Assembly: GCA_900771365.1 (NCBI GenBank)
Contig: CAAGNU010000361.1
Span: 1-19,400, forward strand
Direction of reading: 5' to 3'
DNA from: Bacteroidales bacterium
Lineage (GTDB): Bacteria; Bacteroidota; Bacteroidia; Bacteroidales; P3
DNA: 19,400 nucleotides
How positions within the stretch are numbered: position 1 is the first letter of the stretch; the number at the start of each line of letters is the position of its first letter. This document shows, piece by piece, positions 6,593-15,969 of the stretch. Both the position numbers and the translations under genes were made by a program. The notes under the pieces are model-generated. The model was given only the letters and a program-made list of their open reading frames with translations, ran no database searches and was not told the origin of the DNA.

Positions 6593-6611
6593 GACTGACA
6601 TTTTGTCAGTC
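6593..6611. promoter_or_regulatory. Perfect dyad in the clpB upstream region (operator candidate)
   Basis: GACTGACA and TGTCAGTC are perfect 8-base inverted arms separated by TTT. A TTTG at 6602-6605 inside the dyad, with TAAATTG 18 bases later, gives a near-consensus rightward promoter that such an operator would overlap. The regulator is not identifiable. The clpB ATG is 458 bases downstream. Confidence 0.45.
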
Positions 6612-6709
6612 GTAACTTATTGATAAATTGCACAACGGTGCTCTTCCGCTCTGGTTTGTAGGTGGTTGGGGTATTGCTCCGCCTTTTTTTCGCTTTCCGA
6701 GCGAAGGTG

Positions 6710-6730
6710 GAGCGAAGCTTGAGCGAAGGT
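6710..6730. repeat. Dispersed repeat, copy 1 (second copy at 19219)
   Basis: Twenty-one bases here occur identically at 19219-19239, and flanking words (GGTGGAGCGAAGCT) recur in shuffled order. It is composed of GAGCGAAGC/GAGCGAAGG words and is intergenic at both sites. Confidence 0.8.
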
Positions 6731-6779
6731 ACGGCGAAGCTACTCTTGCCCCAGAGGGCGTTTTTTGGGGAGAGAATAC

Positions 6780-6792
6780 TGACAATTTGTCA
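6780..6792. promoter_or_regulatory. Second TGACA-N3-TGTCA dyad before clpB
   Basis: TGACA-ATT-TGTCA repeats the core of the dyad at 6596-6608 with the same 3-base spacer. Arms are only 5 bases here. No good -7/-33 pair could be placed around it. Confidence 0.35.
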
Positions 6793-6990
6793 TGTTTCGG
6801 CGGCTTGGCTCGGTTTTTGATAATTGATAATTGATAATTGAGAGTTGGGAATTGAGAATTGAGAATTGGGCGGGAGCCGGTTTTAAGTTTGTGTGGGGCG
6901 TTTCTTTTTTGAGATAAGAGCTATGTGTTGGGCGAGAGTTATGAGTTTTAGTTAGGAGTTAGGATTTGGGCGGGAAATATCATTTGTCAA

Positions 6991-7030
6991 TTCACAATTC
7001 ACTCTTCACAATTCACTCTTCACAATTCAC
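6991..7030. repeat. 14-bp tandem repeat in the clpB leader
   Basis: TTCACAATTCACTC occurs at 6991-7004 and 7005-7018, followed by 12 bases of a third copy (7019-7030). It lies 39 bases before the clpB ATG. Confidence 0.9.
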
Positions 7031-7068
7031 ATAATACAATCACAGTAACAAATCATCAATCACAAAAT

Positions 7069-9675
<2,607 letters not shown>

Positions 9676-9737
9676 GCACGGAGGCCTAGCCTGACGGGAT
9701 TCTGCCGCGAAATAATCGCGAATTGAACTGAAAAAAA

Positions 9738-9792
9738 TATCAGAAATTGGCCGAGATTCTTACACACAATAATCTCTGGTCAATTTCTGATA
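9738..9792. terminator. Bidirectional terminator between clpB and lpxH
   Basis: A stem of about 20 pairs: 9738-9749 with 9781-9792 (12 pairs), then three further pairs including one G-U, a one-base bulge, and 9753-9758 with 9771-9776 (6 pairs) around a 12-base loop. ATTTTT follows on the plus strand and seven A precede it (seven U on the minus strand), so it can stop both converging transcripts. Confidence 0.9.
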
Positions 9793-9862
9793 ATTTTTAC
9801 CTGCCTTGCAAAGTTTGTGACAGCAAAGCTATGGGGAGGGGCGGAGCCTGAATAGGGGGGCT

Positions 9863-10615
9863 TTAGAAGAGGGTGAGCTCGCCGTCAGAATAGACTGCGT
9901 AGTTGCGATGAATGAGCCAGTCTCCAACATTGACATAGAGCGCTTTATGGCCATTGTTGGAGATAATCTCCCGCGTGAGTGGGGTGTGACGATGTCCGAA
10001 GACGCAGAAGTCGACAGGCTCCTGCTGCAGGCGCTCTTTGCAGTAAAGGACGATGCCTTCGCGCTCGTCGCCTTGGTATTCGAAATTGTGCGGGTCTTTT
10101 TTGATGTGGCTCTTGCGGCTGCTATGGCTCCAGCCGATAGCGATGCCGAAGGTGAGACGCTGAGGCAGGAGGGCAAAAAGACGCTGATTGAGACGGCTGC
10201 GGAAGACTTTTCTGAGGAAGTCGTAGCGCTTGTCGAGGTGGCCGAGGCCGTCGCCGTGGCCCAAGAGGAAACGGCGGCCGTCGTATTCGAGAATGACGGG
10301 GTCGTTGTGCATGGTGATGTTCATCTCCTCTTGGAGGTAGTCGAACATCCACATGTCGTGGTTGCCAGCAAAGAAATGCAGCTCTATGCCCGCATCAGCC
10401 AGCTCGGCCATGCGGCCCAGGATGCGGACGTGGCCGCGCGGCACGACGTAATGGTATGAAAACCAGAAGTCGAAGATGTCGCCAAGGAACACAACCATGG
10501 CGGCATCTTCCTTCATCTGGTCGAGGAGGTTGCAGAGCGCTATCTCACGCTCGCGGGAGTCCTCGCCAGCCCCGAGATGCGCATCCGTAACGAAGTAGAT
10601 TTTTTTACCGGGCAT
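9863..10615 (-). CDS. lpxH: UDP-2,3-diacylglucosamine diphosphatase (lipid A synthesis)
   Basis: LpxH cleaves UDP-2,3-diacylglucosamine to lipid X and UMP at the inner face of the cytoplasmic membrane, the fourth step of lipid A synthesis. The 250-residue protein shows the calcineurin-like metallophosphatase metal ligands: DAH (Asp11, His13), GDIFDFW (Asp46), GNHD (Asn85, His86), GHGD (His120) and GHRHTP (His208, His210). Length and motif order fit LpxH, although Bacteroidetes carry related paralogues of unassigned role. Its ATG overlaps the end of the upstream lipoprotein gene by 11 bases, which points to translational coupling as the last gene of an FKBP-aroC-lipoprotein-lpxH operon that ends at the bidirectional hairpin near 9738. 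Confidence 0.88.
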   Translation of the reverse strand: MPGKKIYFVTDAHLGAGEDSREREIALCNLLDQMKEDAAMVVFLGDIFDFWFSYHYVVPRGHVRILGRMAELADAGIELHFFAGNHDMWMFDYLQEEMNITMHNDPVILEYDGRRFLLGHGDGLGHLDKRYDFLRKVFRSRLNQRLFALLPQRLTFGIAIGWSHSSRKSHIKKDPHNFEYQGDEREGIVLYCKERLQQEPVDFCVFGHRHTPLTREIISNNGHKALYVNVGDWLIHRNYAVYSDGELTLF

Positions 10616-11450
10616 ATTGGAAGCGGGTACGCTCTACCGTATTCTTAAAGTTGAGAGTGTGGGGGTTGTCGGGCATCTGTGCCTCAAGTCCGTCAAGCAC
10701 AGCCTCATAGAACTCGAAGCTGTCCTTGGGGTCGATAAGCGACTTGTTGTTGAAGGGCTTGTAGAGGGCGATGAGAGAGACCAGGGAGCCGAGGTTGTCC
10801 TGGATGAAGTCGACCACATACTTCTGCTGCTCTAAGAAGGTGGCCAGGTAGATGGAGTCGGTCATCTCATGAGCCGCGGCATATTCCTTCTCGGTAATCT
10901 CGCCGTTTTCCAGCTTGGTGCGGTTGATGTTATCAGTGTTGACAATATCGCGGAGGACGTAATTGCCGTGGTTGGCAAAGTCTTGTAGCTGCCAGAGCTT
11001 CTGGGACTCGTTGTTGCCTTCGATGCGGTAAGTGTTGGAAAGGGAGTCATAACAGCCAGTCATCGTGATGGTCTCGCCCAAGTTGGGGAGCAGGACGATA
11101 TAGTCGTTCTCGTTGATGTGGATGTCGTAGAAGGTTCGGTACGGCATCTTGTAAGAGAACTTGAAATGGCCTTTCTTGTCGAGGGTGATGGAGTCGATAA
11201 AGATGCGGGAGTCTGGGGCCATCTCTTCGATATAGATGACTTTGCCTGCACCATTCTCCAGGGTGCCTTCGATGGTGATTTCGTTCTTGTGGCCGCAGGA
11301 GGCGAGGAGCATCAGGGCAGCAAGGATGCAAAAGATGTAATTGAAAATTGAGGATTGGGGATTGAGTCTTGGGCGGGAGCCATCATGAGACAATTCACTA
11401 CTTACTATTTCAGTTTTCACCATTTTTATTTGAAATTTAAAGCTTAACAT
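10605..11450 (-). CDS. DUF4369 lipoprotein without thioredoxin domain
   Basis: The protein has a hydrophobic stretch IFCILAALMLLASC ending in a lipobox (LASC, lipidated Cys52 in this numbering) and then a DUF4369 region (about 57-150; ITIEGTLENGAGKVIYIEE opening), so it is probably anchored in the periplasm or outer membrane. DUF4369 usually precedes a thioredoxin-like (AhpC/TSA or TlpA) domain in proteins of about 370 residues; this one ends at 281 without any CxxC, so a redox role is not supported. The ATG at 11450 directly follows the aroC stop (TAA|ATG); an in-frame ATG at 11423 is the only other option before the signal sequence. Either start leaves an unusually long, repeat-derived n-region. 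Function unknown. Confidence 0.8.
   Translation of the reverse strand: MLSFKFQIKMVKTEIVSSELSHDGSRPRLNPQSSIFNYIFCILAALMLLASCGHKNEITIEGTLENGAGKVIYIEEMAPDSRIFIDSITLDKKGHFKFSYKMPYRTFYDIHINENDYIVLLPNLGETITMTGCYDSLSNTYRIEGNNESQKLWQLQDFANHGNYVLRDIVNTDNINRTKLENGEITEKEYAAAHEMTDSIYLATFLEQQKYVVDFIQDNLGSLVSLIALYKPFNNKSLIDPKDSFEFYEAVLDGLEAQMPDNPHTLNFKNTVERTRFQYAR
11369..11398. repeat. Intergenic-type repeat lying inside the lipoprotein gene's 5' end
   Basis: TTGGGCGGGAGCC (11369-11381) is identical to 6866-6878. The following stretch to ACAATTCAC (11390-11398) parallels the clpB-leader copy at 6966-6998. Here it falls in codons before the lipoprotein signal sequence. Confidence 0.75.
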
Positions 11451-12368
11451 TTAGAAGATTAGGTCGGCGAGGGTGAGGGCGGCCATGGTTTCCACGATGA
11501 CGGGGAGGCGTGAGCCGTGGTCGCTATCGTGGCGGCCGTGAGGCGCAACGTGCTGCAGGGTGCCGTCCCCGTGGCGGCATAGCATCCCTTCAGGATTGGT
11601 TGCGGGAGCGTGGAAGCCGACATGGAATACGACGGGCATTCCGTTGCTGATGCCCCCTTGTATGCCTCCGCAATGATTGGTCTGGGTGAGGTTTTCGCCT
11701 TCGCCGTTCTCCACCCATGCGTCCGCGAATTGTTCTCTCGGCAGCCTCCAATCATCGGGGCTCTCGCCCATAGCGAAAGCCATGGCGGAGGGGATGGAAA
11801 GCATGGCGTAGGCGAGACGTGCGTTGAGGCGGTCGAAGATGGGGCCGCCCACGCCTGCGGGCAAGCCGTGGATGGTGCAGGTGATGTGGCGATTGTCGTT
11901 TATGGCCGAAAAGGTGATGCCTTGCTGACGCAGAATCTGCTTGGCCACAGCTCCAGCCACAACGCGGGCAGCCGTCTCGCGGCCTGAGGCACGGCCACCT
12001 CCGCGAGGGTCGCGGAAGCCGTACTTGGCTTGATAGGTATAGTCGGCATGGCCGGGGCGGAAGCAGTCTTTCAAAGCCTCATAGTCCTCAGAATGGCAGT
12101 CCTTGTTGCGGATTAGGAAGGCTATGGGCGTGCCCAAGGTCTTCCCTTCGTAGAGCCCGCTGAGCCATTCCACCTCGTCGGCTTCTTGGCGTGAGGTGAT
12201 GTGCTGCACATCATTAGTGTCGCCCTCGCGACGGCGTCGTAGCTCTTCTTTGATAAAAGCTTCGTCAAGCACCCATCCGGCTGGACAGCCGTCGATAATG
12301 CCCCCTACGGCAGGGCCGTGGGATTCGCCGAAGGTTGTCAGCCGGAAGGTGTTGCCGAAAGTGTTCAT
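11451..12368 (-). CDS. aroC: Chorismate synthase, short form with internal gap
   Basis: AroC converts 5-enolpyruvylshikimate-3-phosphate to chorismate using reduced FMN, the last shared step of aromatic amino acid synthesis. The N-terminal signature NTFGNTFRLTTFGESHG, the GGGRASGRETAARVVAGAVA signature (about 123-142) and the C-terminal GRHDS...PVIVETM signature are all visible. At 305 residues it is about 50 shorter than usual. Comparison from memory with E. coli AroC shows the chain jumping from 'GITFSAI' to 'GLPAGVGGPIFDRL', skipping about 45 residues that include the DS(I/V)G stretch, and the C-terminal tail after LADLIF is also short. The frame is intact. The third signature reads RHDSD where RHDPC is usual. 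It starts 11 bases after the FKBP gene stop, within the operon. Confidence 0.92.
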   Translation of the reverse strand: MNTFGNTFRLTTFGESHGPAVGGIIDGCPAGWVLDEAFIKEELRRRREGDTNDVQHITSRQEADEVEWLSGLYEGKTLGTPIAFLIRNKDCHSEDYEALKDCFRPGHADYTYQAKYGFRDPRGGGRASGRETAARVVAGAVAKQILRQQGITFSAINDNRHITCTIHGLPAGVGGPIFDRLNARLAYAMLSIPSAMAFAMGESPDDWRLPREQFADAWVENGEGENLTQTNHCGGIQGGISNGMPVVFHVGFHAPATNPEGMLCRHGDGTLQHVAPHGRHDSDHGSRLPVIVETMAALTLADLIF

Positions 12369-12379
12369 GATAGTTTCAA

Positions 12380-13264
12380 CTATCTGTTAATAATTTGGAT
12401 GCCGTTGTTAGCGTTAGCTTTGCCAGGGATGACTTCGAGCAGTTCAACCTCGAAGATGAGGGTGGAACCTGCGGGGATGTCGCCCATGTTCTGCTCGCCG
12501 TAAGCGAGGTTGTAGGGGATGTAAAGGATGTAGGAGGAACCCTCGTCCATCAGCTGGAGGCCTTCTGTCCAGCCAGGGATGACCTGGTTGAGACCGAAAG
12601 TGATGGGCTCGCCGCGCTGCACGCTGCTGTCGAATACCTTGCCGTTGAGGAGCTTGCCGGTGTAGTGGACCTTGACCTGGTCGTTAGCCTTGGGGTGCTT
12701 GCCGTTACCCTTCTTGACAATCTTGTACTGGAGGCCGCTCTTGGTCTGATAGACAGACTTGTTGAGGGCGTTCTCTTTGAGGAACTTCTCGCCTTCGGCG
12801 ATGTTCTGGTCCTTGCTGGCCGACATCTGCTCCTGCTTTTCGCGTTCTCTCTTCTCGAACTCCTGCTGGAAGCGCTGAAGGAGCGGGCGCATGGTGGCTT
12901 CGTTCCATGTGTTCTGGCCTTTGTAGCAGTCGATCATGGACTGTCCTGCGGCCTCGCCGTTGATGCCAAGGTTCTGCTGGAGCCAGTTCTGGTAGATGTC
13001 CTTACCGATAGCGTAAGAGGCGGAATCGTTGAAGGTCTTCAGCACGATAGGACGGTACATGTCGTTCATCTGCTGCTGTTTCTGATAGGCTTCGAGAGTC
13101 TCGTCGAGCGTCTTCTTGGTTTGCTCGTACATTTCGGCTTTCTGTTTGAGGAGGTTGTAGTCTGCCTCGCTCATGGTCACTTTGCCTTTCTTGATGGTGA
13201 CGTTCTGAGCCGTGGCTGTGATGCCGAGGGCGAGGACGGCGATGATGATGAGTGTTTTTTTCAT
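12380..13264 (-). CDS. FKBP-type peptidyl-prolyl cis-trans isomerase, exported
   Basis: This 294-residue protein starts with a signal peptide (MKKTLIIIAVLALGITATAQ), so it acts in the periplasm. A Lys/Gln-rich coiled-coil-like segment (about 27-70) and an FKBP N-terminal dimerisation region (about 75-175) precede the catalytic FKBP domain (about 190-280), recognisable by VKVHYTGKLLNGKVFDSS, VIPGWTEGLQLM and YIPYNLAYGE. It resembles FkpA/Mip, homodimeric folding helpers. The C-terminus is complete. As first gene of the operon it is followed closely by aroC, an odd pairing functionally. No consensus promoter is visible directly upstream; TAGGTTTT (13304-13311, minus strand) is one mismatch from the -7 box. 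Confidence 0.93.
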   Translation of the reverse strand: MKKTLIIIAVLALGITATAQNVTIKKGKVTMSEADYNLLKQKAEMYEQTKKTLDETLEAYQKQQQMNDMYRPIVLKTFNDSASYAIGKDIYQNWLQQNLGINGEAAGQSMIDCYKGQNTWNEATMRPLLQRFQQEFEKREREKQEQMSASKDQNIAEGEKFLKENALNKSVYQTKSGLQYKIVKKGNGKHPKANDQVKVHYTGKLLNGKVFDSSVQRGEPITFGLNQVIPGWTEGLQLMDEGSSYILYIPYNLAYGEQNMGDIPAGSTLIFEVELLEVIPGKANANNGIQIINR

Positions 13265-13319
13265 TTTATATTAATAATTTTGTAATTTGTTGAAAACTGT
13301 GATAAAACCTATACGTTGC

Positions 13320-13355
13320 AAAAAGCCGCCGCATCATGGGATGCAGCAGCTTTTT
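13320..13355 (-). terminator. Terminator of butyrate kinase gene
   Basis: The minus-strand transcript forms an uninterrupted stem: the arms GCUGCUGCAUC and GAUGCGGCGGC pair with two G-U wobbles, flanked by A5 and U5. On the plus strand the same two positions are C-A mismatches, so the hairpin is strand-specific. It lies 70 bases past the buk stop. Confidence 0.88.
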
Positions 13356-13425
13356 ATGTTTAGATTTGGAGATTTGCAGGTCTGCAAATGTGCCGTTTAA
13401 TCTTCAAATCGATTAATCGAAGCTA

Positions 13426-14517
13426 CTATTTATACTCTTTGGGTGCTACGCCGTCAAGGATTTCCTTGCCGCAGATGGCCAGAGCGAGCATCTCGTTCTC
13501 ACCCTTGTAGACCTTCACGGGAGCAATCCAGCTGACGCGGTCGGTAATCATCTGCATCCAGGGCTTGCTGTATGCGATACCGCCCGTGAGGAGGATAGCG
13601 TCGACCTTGCCGTTCACAGCAGCTGCGAGACGGCTGATTTCGAGGGACACCTGATAGCAGAAAGCGTCAACGAGGAGCTGGCACTTGGGATCGCCTGCGA
13701 TAGCCTTCTTCTCGACCTCGTAAGCATCGTTGGTGCCGAGGTAGGCTACGAAGCCGCCTTCAGCGGTAACGATTTTCTTGAGTTGGGCTTCGGTGTATTT
13801 GCCGGAGCAGGCCACTTCGATGAGTTTGCTGGCGTTGATGCTGCCGCAGCGGGTGGGGGAGAAGGGACCGAGGCCGCAGAGTGCGCGGTTGACTTCTACG
13901 CAGCGTCCGTGCTCGTGCACGCCGACGCTCACGCCGCCACCCATGTGGGCGATGATGAGGTTGAGGTCTTCGTAGGTCTTGCCCAGTTCGCGGGCATAGA
14001 GCTTAGCGGTCATCTTTTGGTTGAGACAATGCCAGATAACGCCTTCGCGGTTCTCTTCGAGGTCGAAGATGGGGTGGCCTGTGATTTTTGCGTAGGCGGG
14101 ACGTTCGTCAACAATGCCGGGGTCGGCGATGTAGGCGCTGTCGAGGCCGATTTCGGAAGCGATAGAGTCGCTGATGAGGGCGCCGAGGTTGCAGGCATGT
14201 TTGCCCTGGATGCCGGCGATGCATTCCTGCTTCATGAGGTCGTTAACGCGATAAGTGCCGCTCTCGCAGGGGCGGGTAAGGCCGCCGCGGCCCATGACGA
14301 TAGCGATTTCGTCGGTTCCGATACCGTGGTTTTTCAGCATATCGAGGATGCAGCCTTTTCTATAGTCGAATTGGTCGGCTACCTCTTTGTACTTTTGGAT
14401 CTCTTCAATGGGATGAGACAGGTTTTCGGTAAATACTTCGGTCTCTCCTTCATAGATGGCAGCCTTGGTAGAGGTTGCGCCCGGGTTGATGACTAAGGTA
14501 TATTTCTTTGTGCTCAT
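13426..14517 (-). CDS. buk: Butyrate (branched-chain carboxylate) kinase
   Basis: Buk phosphorylates butyrate, or runs in reverse to make ATP from butyryl-phosphate; Bacteroidetes forms may act on branched-chain acids. The 363-residue chain is full length and has the ASKHA-fold phosphate loops of the acetate kinase family: VINPGATSTKAAIYEG (9-24), GRGGLTRPCESGTYRVN (76-92, Buk-specific), AHMGGGVSVGVHEHGR (190-205) and LTGGIAYSK near the C-terminus. It begins with ATG at 14517, about 33 bases from a predicted transcription start. The usual partner, phosphate butyryltransferase (ptb), is not adjacent on either side in this window. Its own promoter and terminator show it is monocistronic here. 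Confidence 0.95.
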   Translation of the reverse strand: MSTKKYTLVINPGATSTKAAIYEGETEVFTENLSHPIEEIQKYKEVADQFDYRKGCILDMLKNHGIGTDEIAIVMGRGGLTRPCESGTYRVNDLMKQECIAGIQGKHACNLGALISDSIASEIGLDSAYIADPGIVDERPAYAKITGHPIFDLEENREGVIWHCLNQKMTAKLYARELGKTYEDLNLIIAHMGGGVSVGVHEHGRCVEVNRALCGLGPFSPTRCGSINASKLIEVACSGKYTEAQLKKIVTAEGGFVAYLGTNDAYEVEKKAIAGDPKCQLLVDAFCYQVSLEISRLAAAVNGKVDAILLTGGIAYSKPWMQMITDRVSWIAPVKVYKGENEMLALAICGKEILDGVAPKEYK

Positions 14518-14556
14518 GTGATATTATTGTTTGTAATTATTCAATTTTTCGATTTG

Positions 14557-14564
14557 CAAAGATA
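14557..14564 (-). promoter_or_regulatory. -7 box for buk
   Basis: TATCTTTG on the minus strand matches the Bacteroidetes -7 consensus and lies 40 bases before the buk ATG. An A/T-rich tract occupies the spacer; no clear TTTG could be placed at -33. Confidence 0.65.
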
Positions 14565-14736
14565 AGAAAAAAAAATGAATTATTGTATTTTATTCCATTC
14601 TTTTAACAAATAAAGTTGTAATCCTTTGATAATAAGTATTGCGCCGAAGGACGAAAATGGCTCGTTTTGTTTGTATTGAGCGGTGTTTTTCTGTTCTTGT
14701 CGGCTATACGTTTCATCTTGGTCTGGGATAAATGGA

Positions 14737-15672
14737 TTATTTGTGGCGGTCTCGTTTGAGAAGGAAGGGGAGCATCACTTGCTCAAATCCCTGTGCGATG
14801 TCGACTGGCTGGTAGTCTATTCTATATTGTATGGCATGCTCCTTGACGAGGGCGGTCTGCCGTGCCATGGACTCTTTGTATTTGGCGGACACTTCGGCAG
14901 GCTGCACCTTGAGGTGGCGTCCGCTCTCAAGGTCTATGAACTCTGTGGGGCGGTTGCCGAAGTCGAAATCCACCTCATGCGGACGATGCAGGGTGTGGAA
15001 AAGGATAACCTCGTGTTTGCAATGTCTGAGGTGGCGTAGGGCGTCGAGGAGCGGGTCGTTCTCGTCGGGCGAGACGAGGGCGTCGGTGAATATCACCACA
15101 AGGGAGCGCCTGTGCAACTGCTCGGCTGTGAGGTGCAGCGCCTCGCTGATGTGCGTGGTGCGGAGCTGGGATGAGCTGTTTTTTGCTGGCGTGGGCTGGC
15201 GCAGCTCGGTTTCGAGCAATTGGAGGAGGTACTGCTGATGCAGCCGGCTGCTGCGGCATTCGGTCTGCATATCGATGCCGTCGCTCACCAAGGAGAGCCC
15301 GAAGGCATCGCGCTGCCTCACAAGCAGTTCGCTCAGCACCGCGGCACCGTAGCAGGCAAAGGTGAGCTTGTTGGGCTGGCTGATGTCGCCCTGCCCTTCG
15401 ATGGGGAACAGCATGGAGCTGCTGTGGTCCACCACGAGCTGGCAGCGTAGGTTGGTCTCCTCCTCGAACCGCTTCACGAAGAGCTTGTTGGTGCGGGCAT
15501 AGAGCTTCCAGTCGATGTTGCGGGTCGATTCGCCCACGGCATACTGCCTATGCTCGGCAAACTCCACGGAGAAGCCATGAAAAGGACTTCTGTGCAAGCC
15601 TGTGATAAATCCTTCGACTATCTGGCGTGCATAGAAGTCCAGCGATTTGTATTTTTCTAAGTCCTCGAACAA
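14737..15672 (-). CDS. DUF58 domain protein (vWA-like)
   Basis: The 311-residue protein carries the DUF58 signature YAVGESTRNIDWKLYARTNKLFVKRFEEE (about 44-72) followed by a von Willebrand A-type metal site DHSSSM (Asp82, Ser84, Ser86). DUF58 proteins usually accompany a MoxR AAA+ ATPase and Bat-type membrane proteins, and are thought to help metal-dependent complex assembly or stress tolerance. None of those partners is in this window. The start is odd: the only plausible codon is TTG at 15670-15672, with an in-frame TGA three codons upstream and no ATG before the conserved region. The sequence upstream is repeat-like. The N-terminus otherwise seems nearly complete compared with the family. 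Confidence 0.88.
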   Translation of the reverse strand: MFEDLEKYKSLDFYARQIVEGFITGLHRSPFHGFSVEFAEHRQYAVGESTRNIDWKLYARTNKLFVKRFEEETNLRCQLVVDHSSSMLFPIEGQGDISQPNKLTFACYGAAVLSELLVRQRDAFGLSLVSDGIDMQTECRSSRLHQQYLLQLLETELRQPTPAKNSSSQLRTTHISEALHLTAEQLHRRSLVVIFTDALVSPDENDPLLDALRHLRHCKHEVILFHTLHRPHEVDFDFGNRPTEFIDLESGRHLKVQPAEVSAKYKESMARQTALVKEHAIQYRIDYQPVDIAQGFEQVMLPFLLKRDRHK

Positions 15673-15738
15673 TCTATTTCAAGTTTTGGAGATTTGAAGA
15701 TTTACAGGGTGAAAAAAGACTCAGTGAACGTTTTTTAA

Positions 15739-15782
15739 CGAAGCGTCCGAGAATTTATTTTCGAGACCAAGAGTACGCTTCG
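15739..15782. other. Inverted repeat in the trxA-DUF58 gap
   Basis: CGAAGCGT (15739-15746) pairs perfectly with ACGCTTCG (15775-15782), enclosing 28 bases that contain a further imperfect small hairpin. No good U-run follows on either strand, so terminator status is uncertain. Confidence 0.35.
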
Positions 15783-15855
15783 GTGAGTTCCACAATAAAA
15801 CGCCAGAGAAGCTAACCTTACGATAGCAAAAAAGGAGAACTGCCATCCAACCTTT

Positions 15856-15967
15856 CAATCTTTCAGTCTTCCAATCTACGAATCTACGAATCTACGAATC
15901 TTCGAATCTTCGAATCTTCGAATCTTCCAATCTTCGAATCTTCCAATCTTCGAATCTTCCAATCTAT
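15856..15967. repeat. 8-bp minisatellite, about 14 units
   Basis: Units of CAATCTTC, GAATCTTC and GAATCTAC follow head to tail, with degenerate copies at 15856 and 15864 and twelve regular copies from 15872 to 15967. The array ends two bases before the trxA stop codon. Together with more degenerate sequence from 15673 it fills the 297-base gap upstream of the DUF58 gene. No gene was found there. Confidence 0.93.
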
Positions 15968-15969
15968 AA

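Larger units (their letters stand above)
6612..7068 (+). other. Long gene-free leader of clpB with several repeat families
   Basis: This 457-base stretch holds no convincing gene. It contains a dispersed repeat (6701-6740), a second TGACA-N3-TGTCA dyad (6780-6792), a run of ATTGATAATTG/AATTGAGA words (about 6821-6870), two copies of TTGGGCGGGA (6866 and 6966) and a 14-base tandem repeat (6991-7030). The final 40 bases before the clpB ATG are A-rich, as is usual for Bacteroidetes leaders, with no Shine-Dalgarno sequence. Confidence 0.7.

Noticed and set aside
6374..6601. 76-residue N-terminal extension of the four-helix-bundle protein
   Set aside because: It spans the promoter at 6459-6489 and lacks family similarity; the first ATG after the predicted transcript start is 6373.
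6628..6834. 68-codon open frame upstream of clpB
   Set aside because: It runs through the dispersed GAGCGAAGC repeat, has no recognisable domain or ribosome binding site, and resembles spurious frames generated by this repeat family.
15856..15967. CRISPR-like array
   Set aside because: Uniform 8-base tandem units without spacers; a minisatellite explains it.
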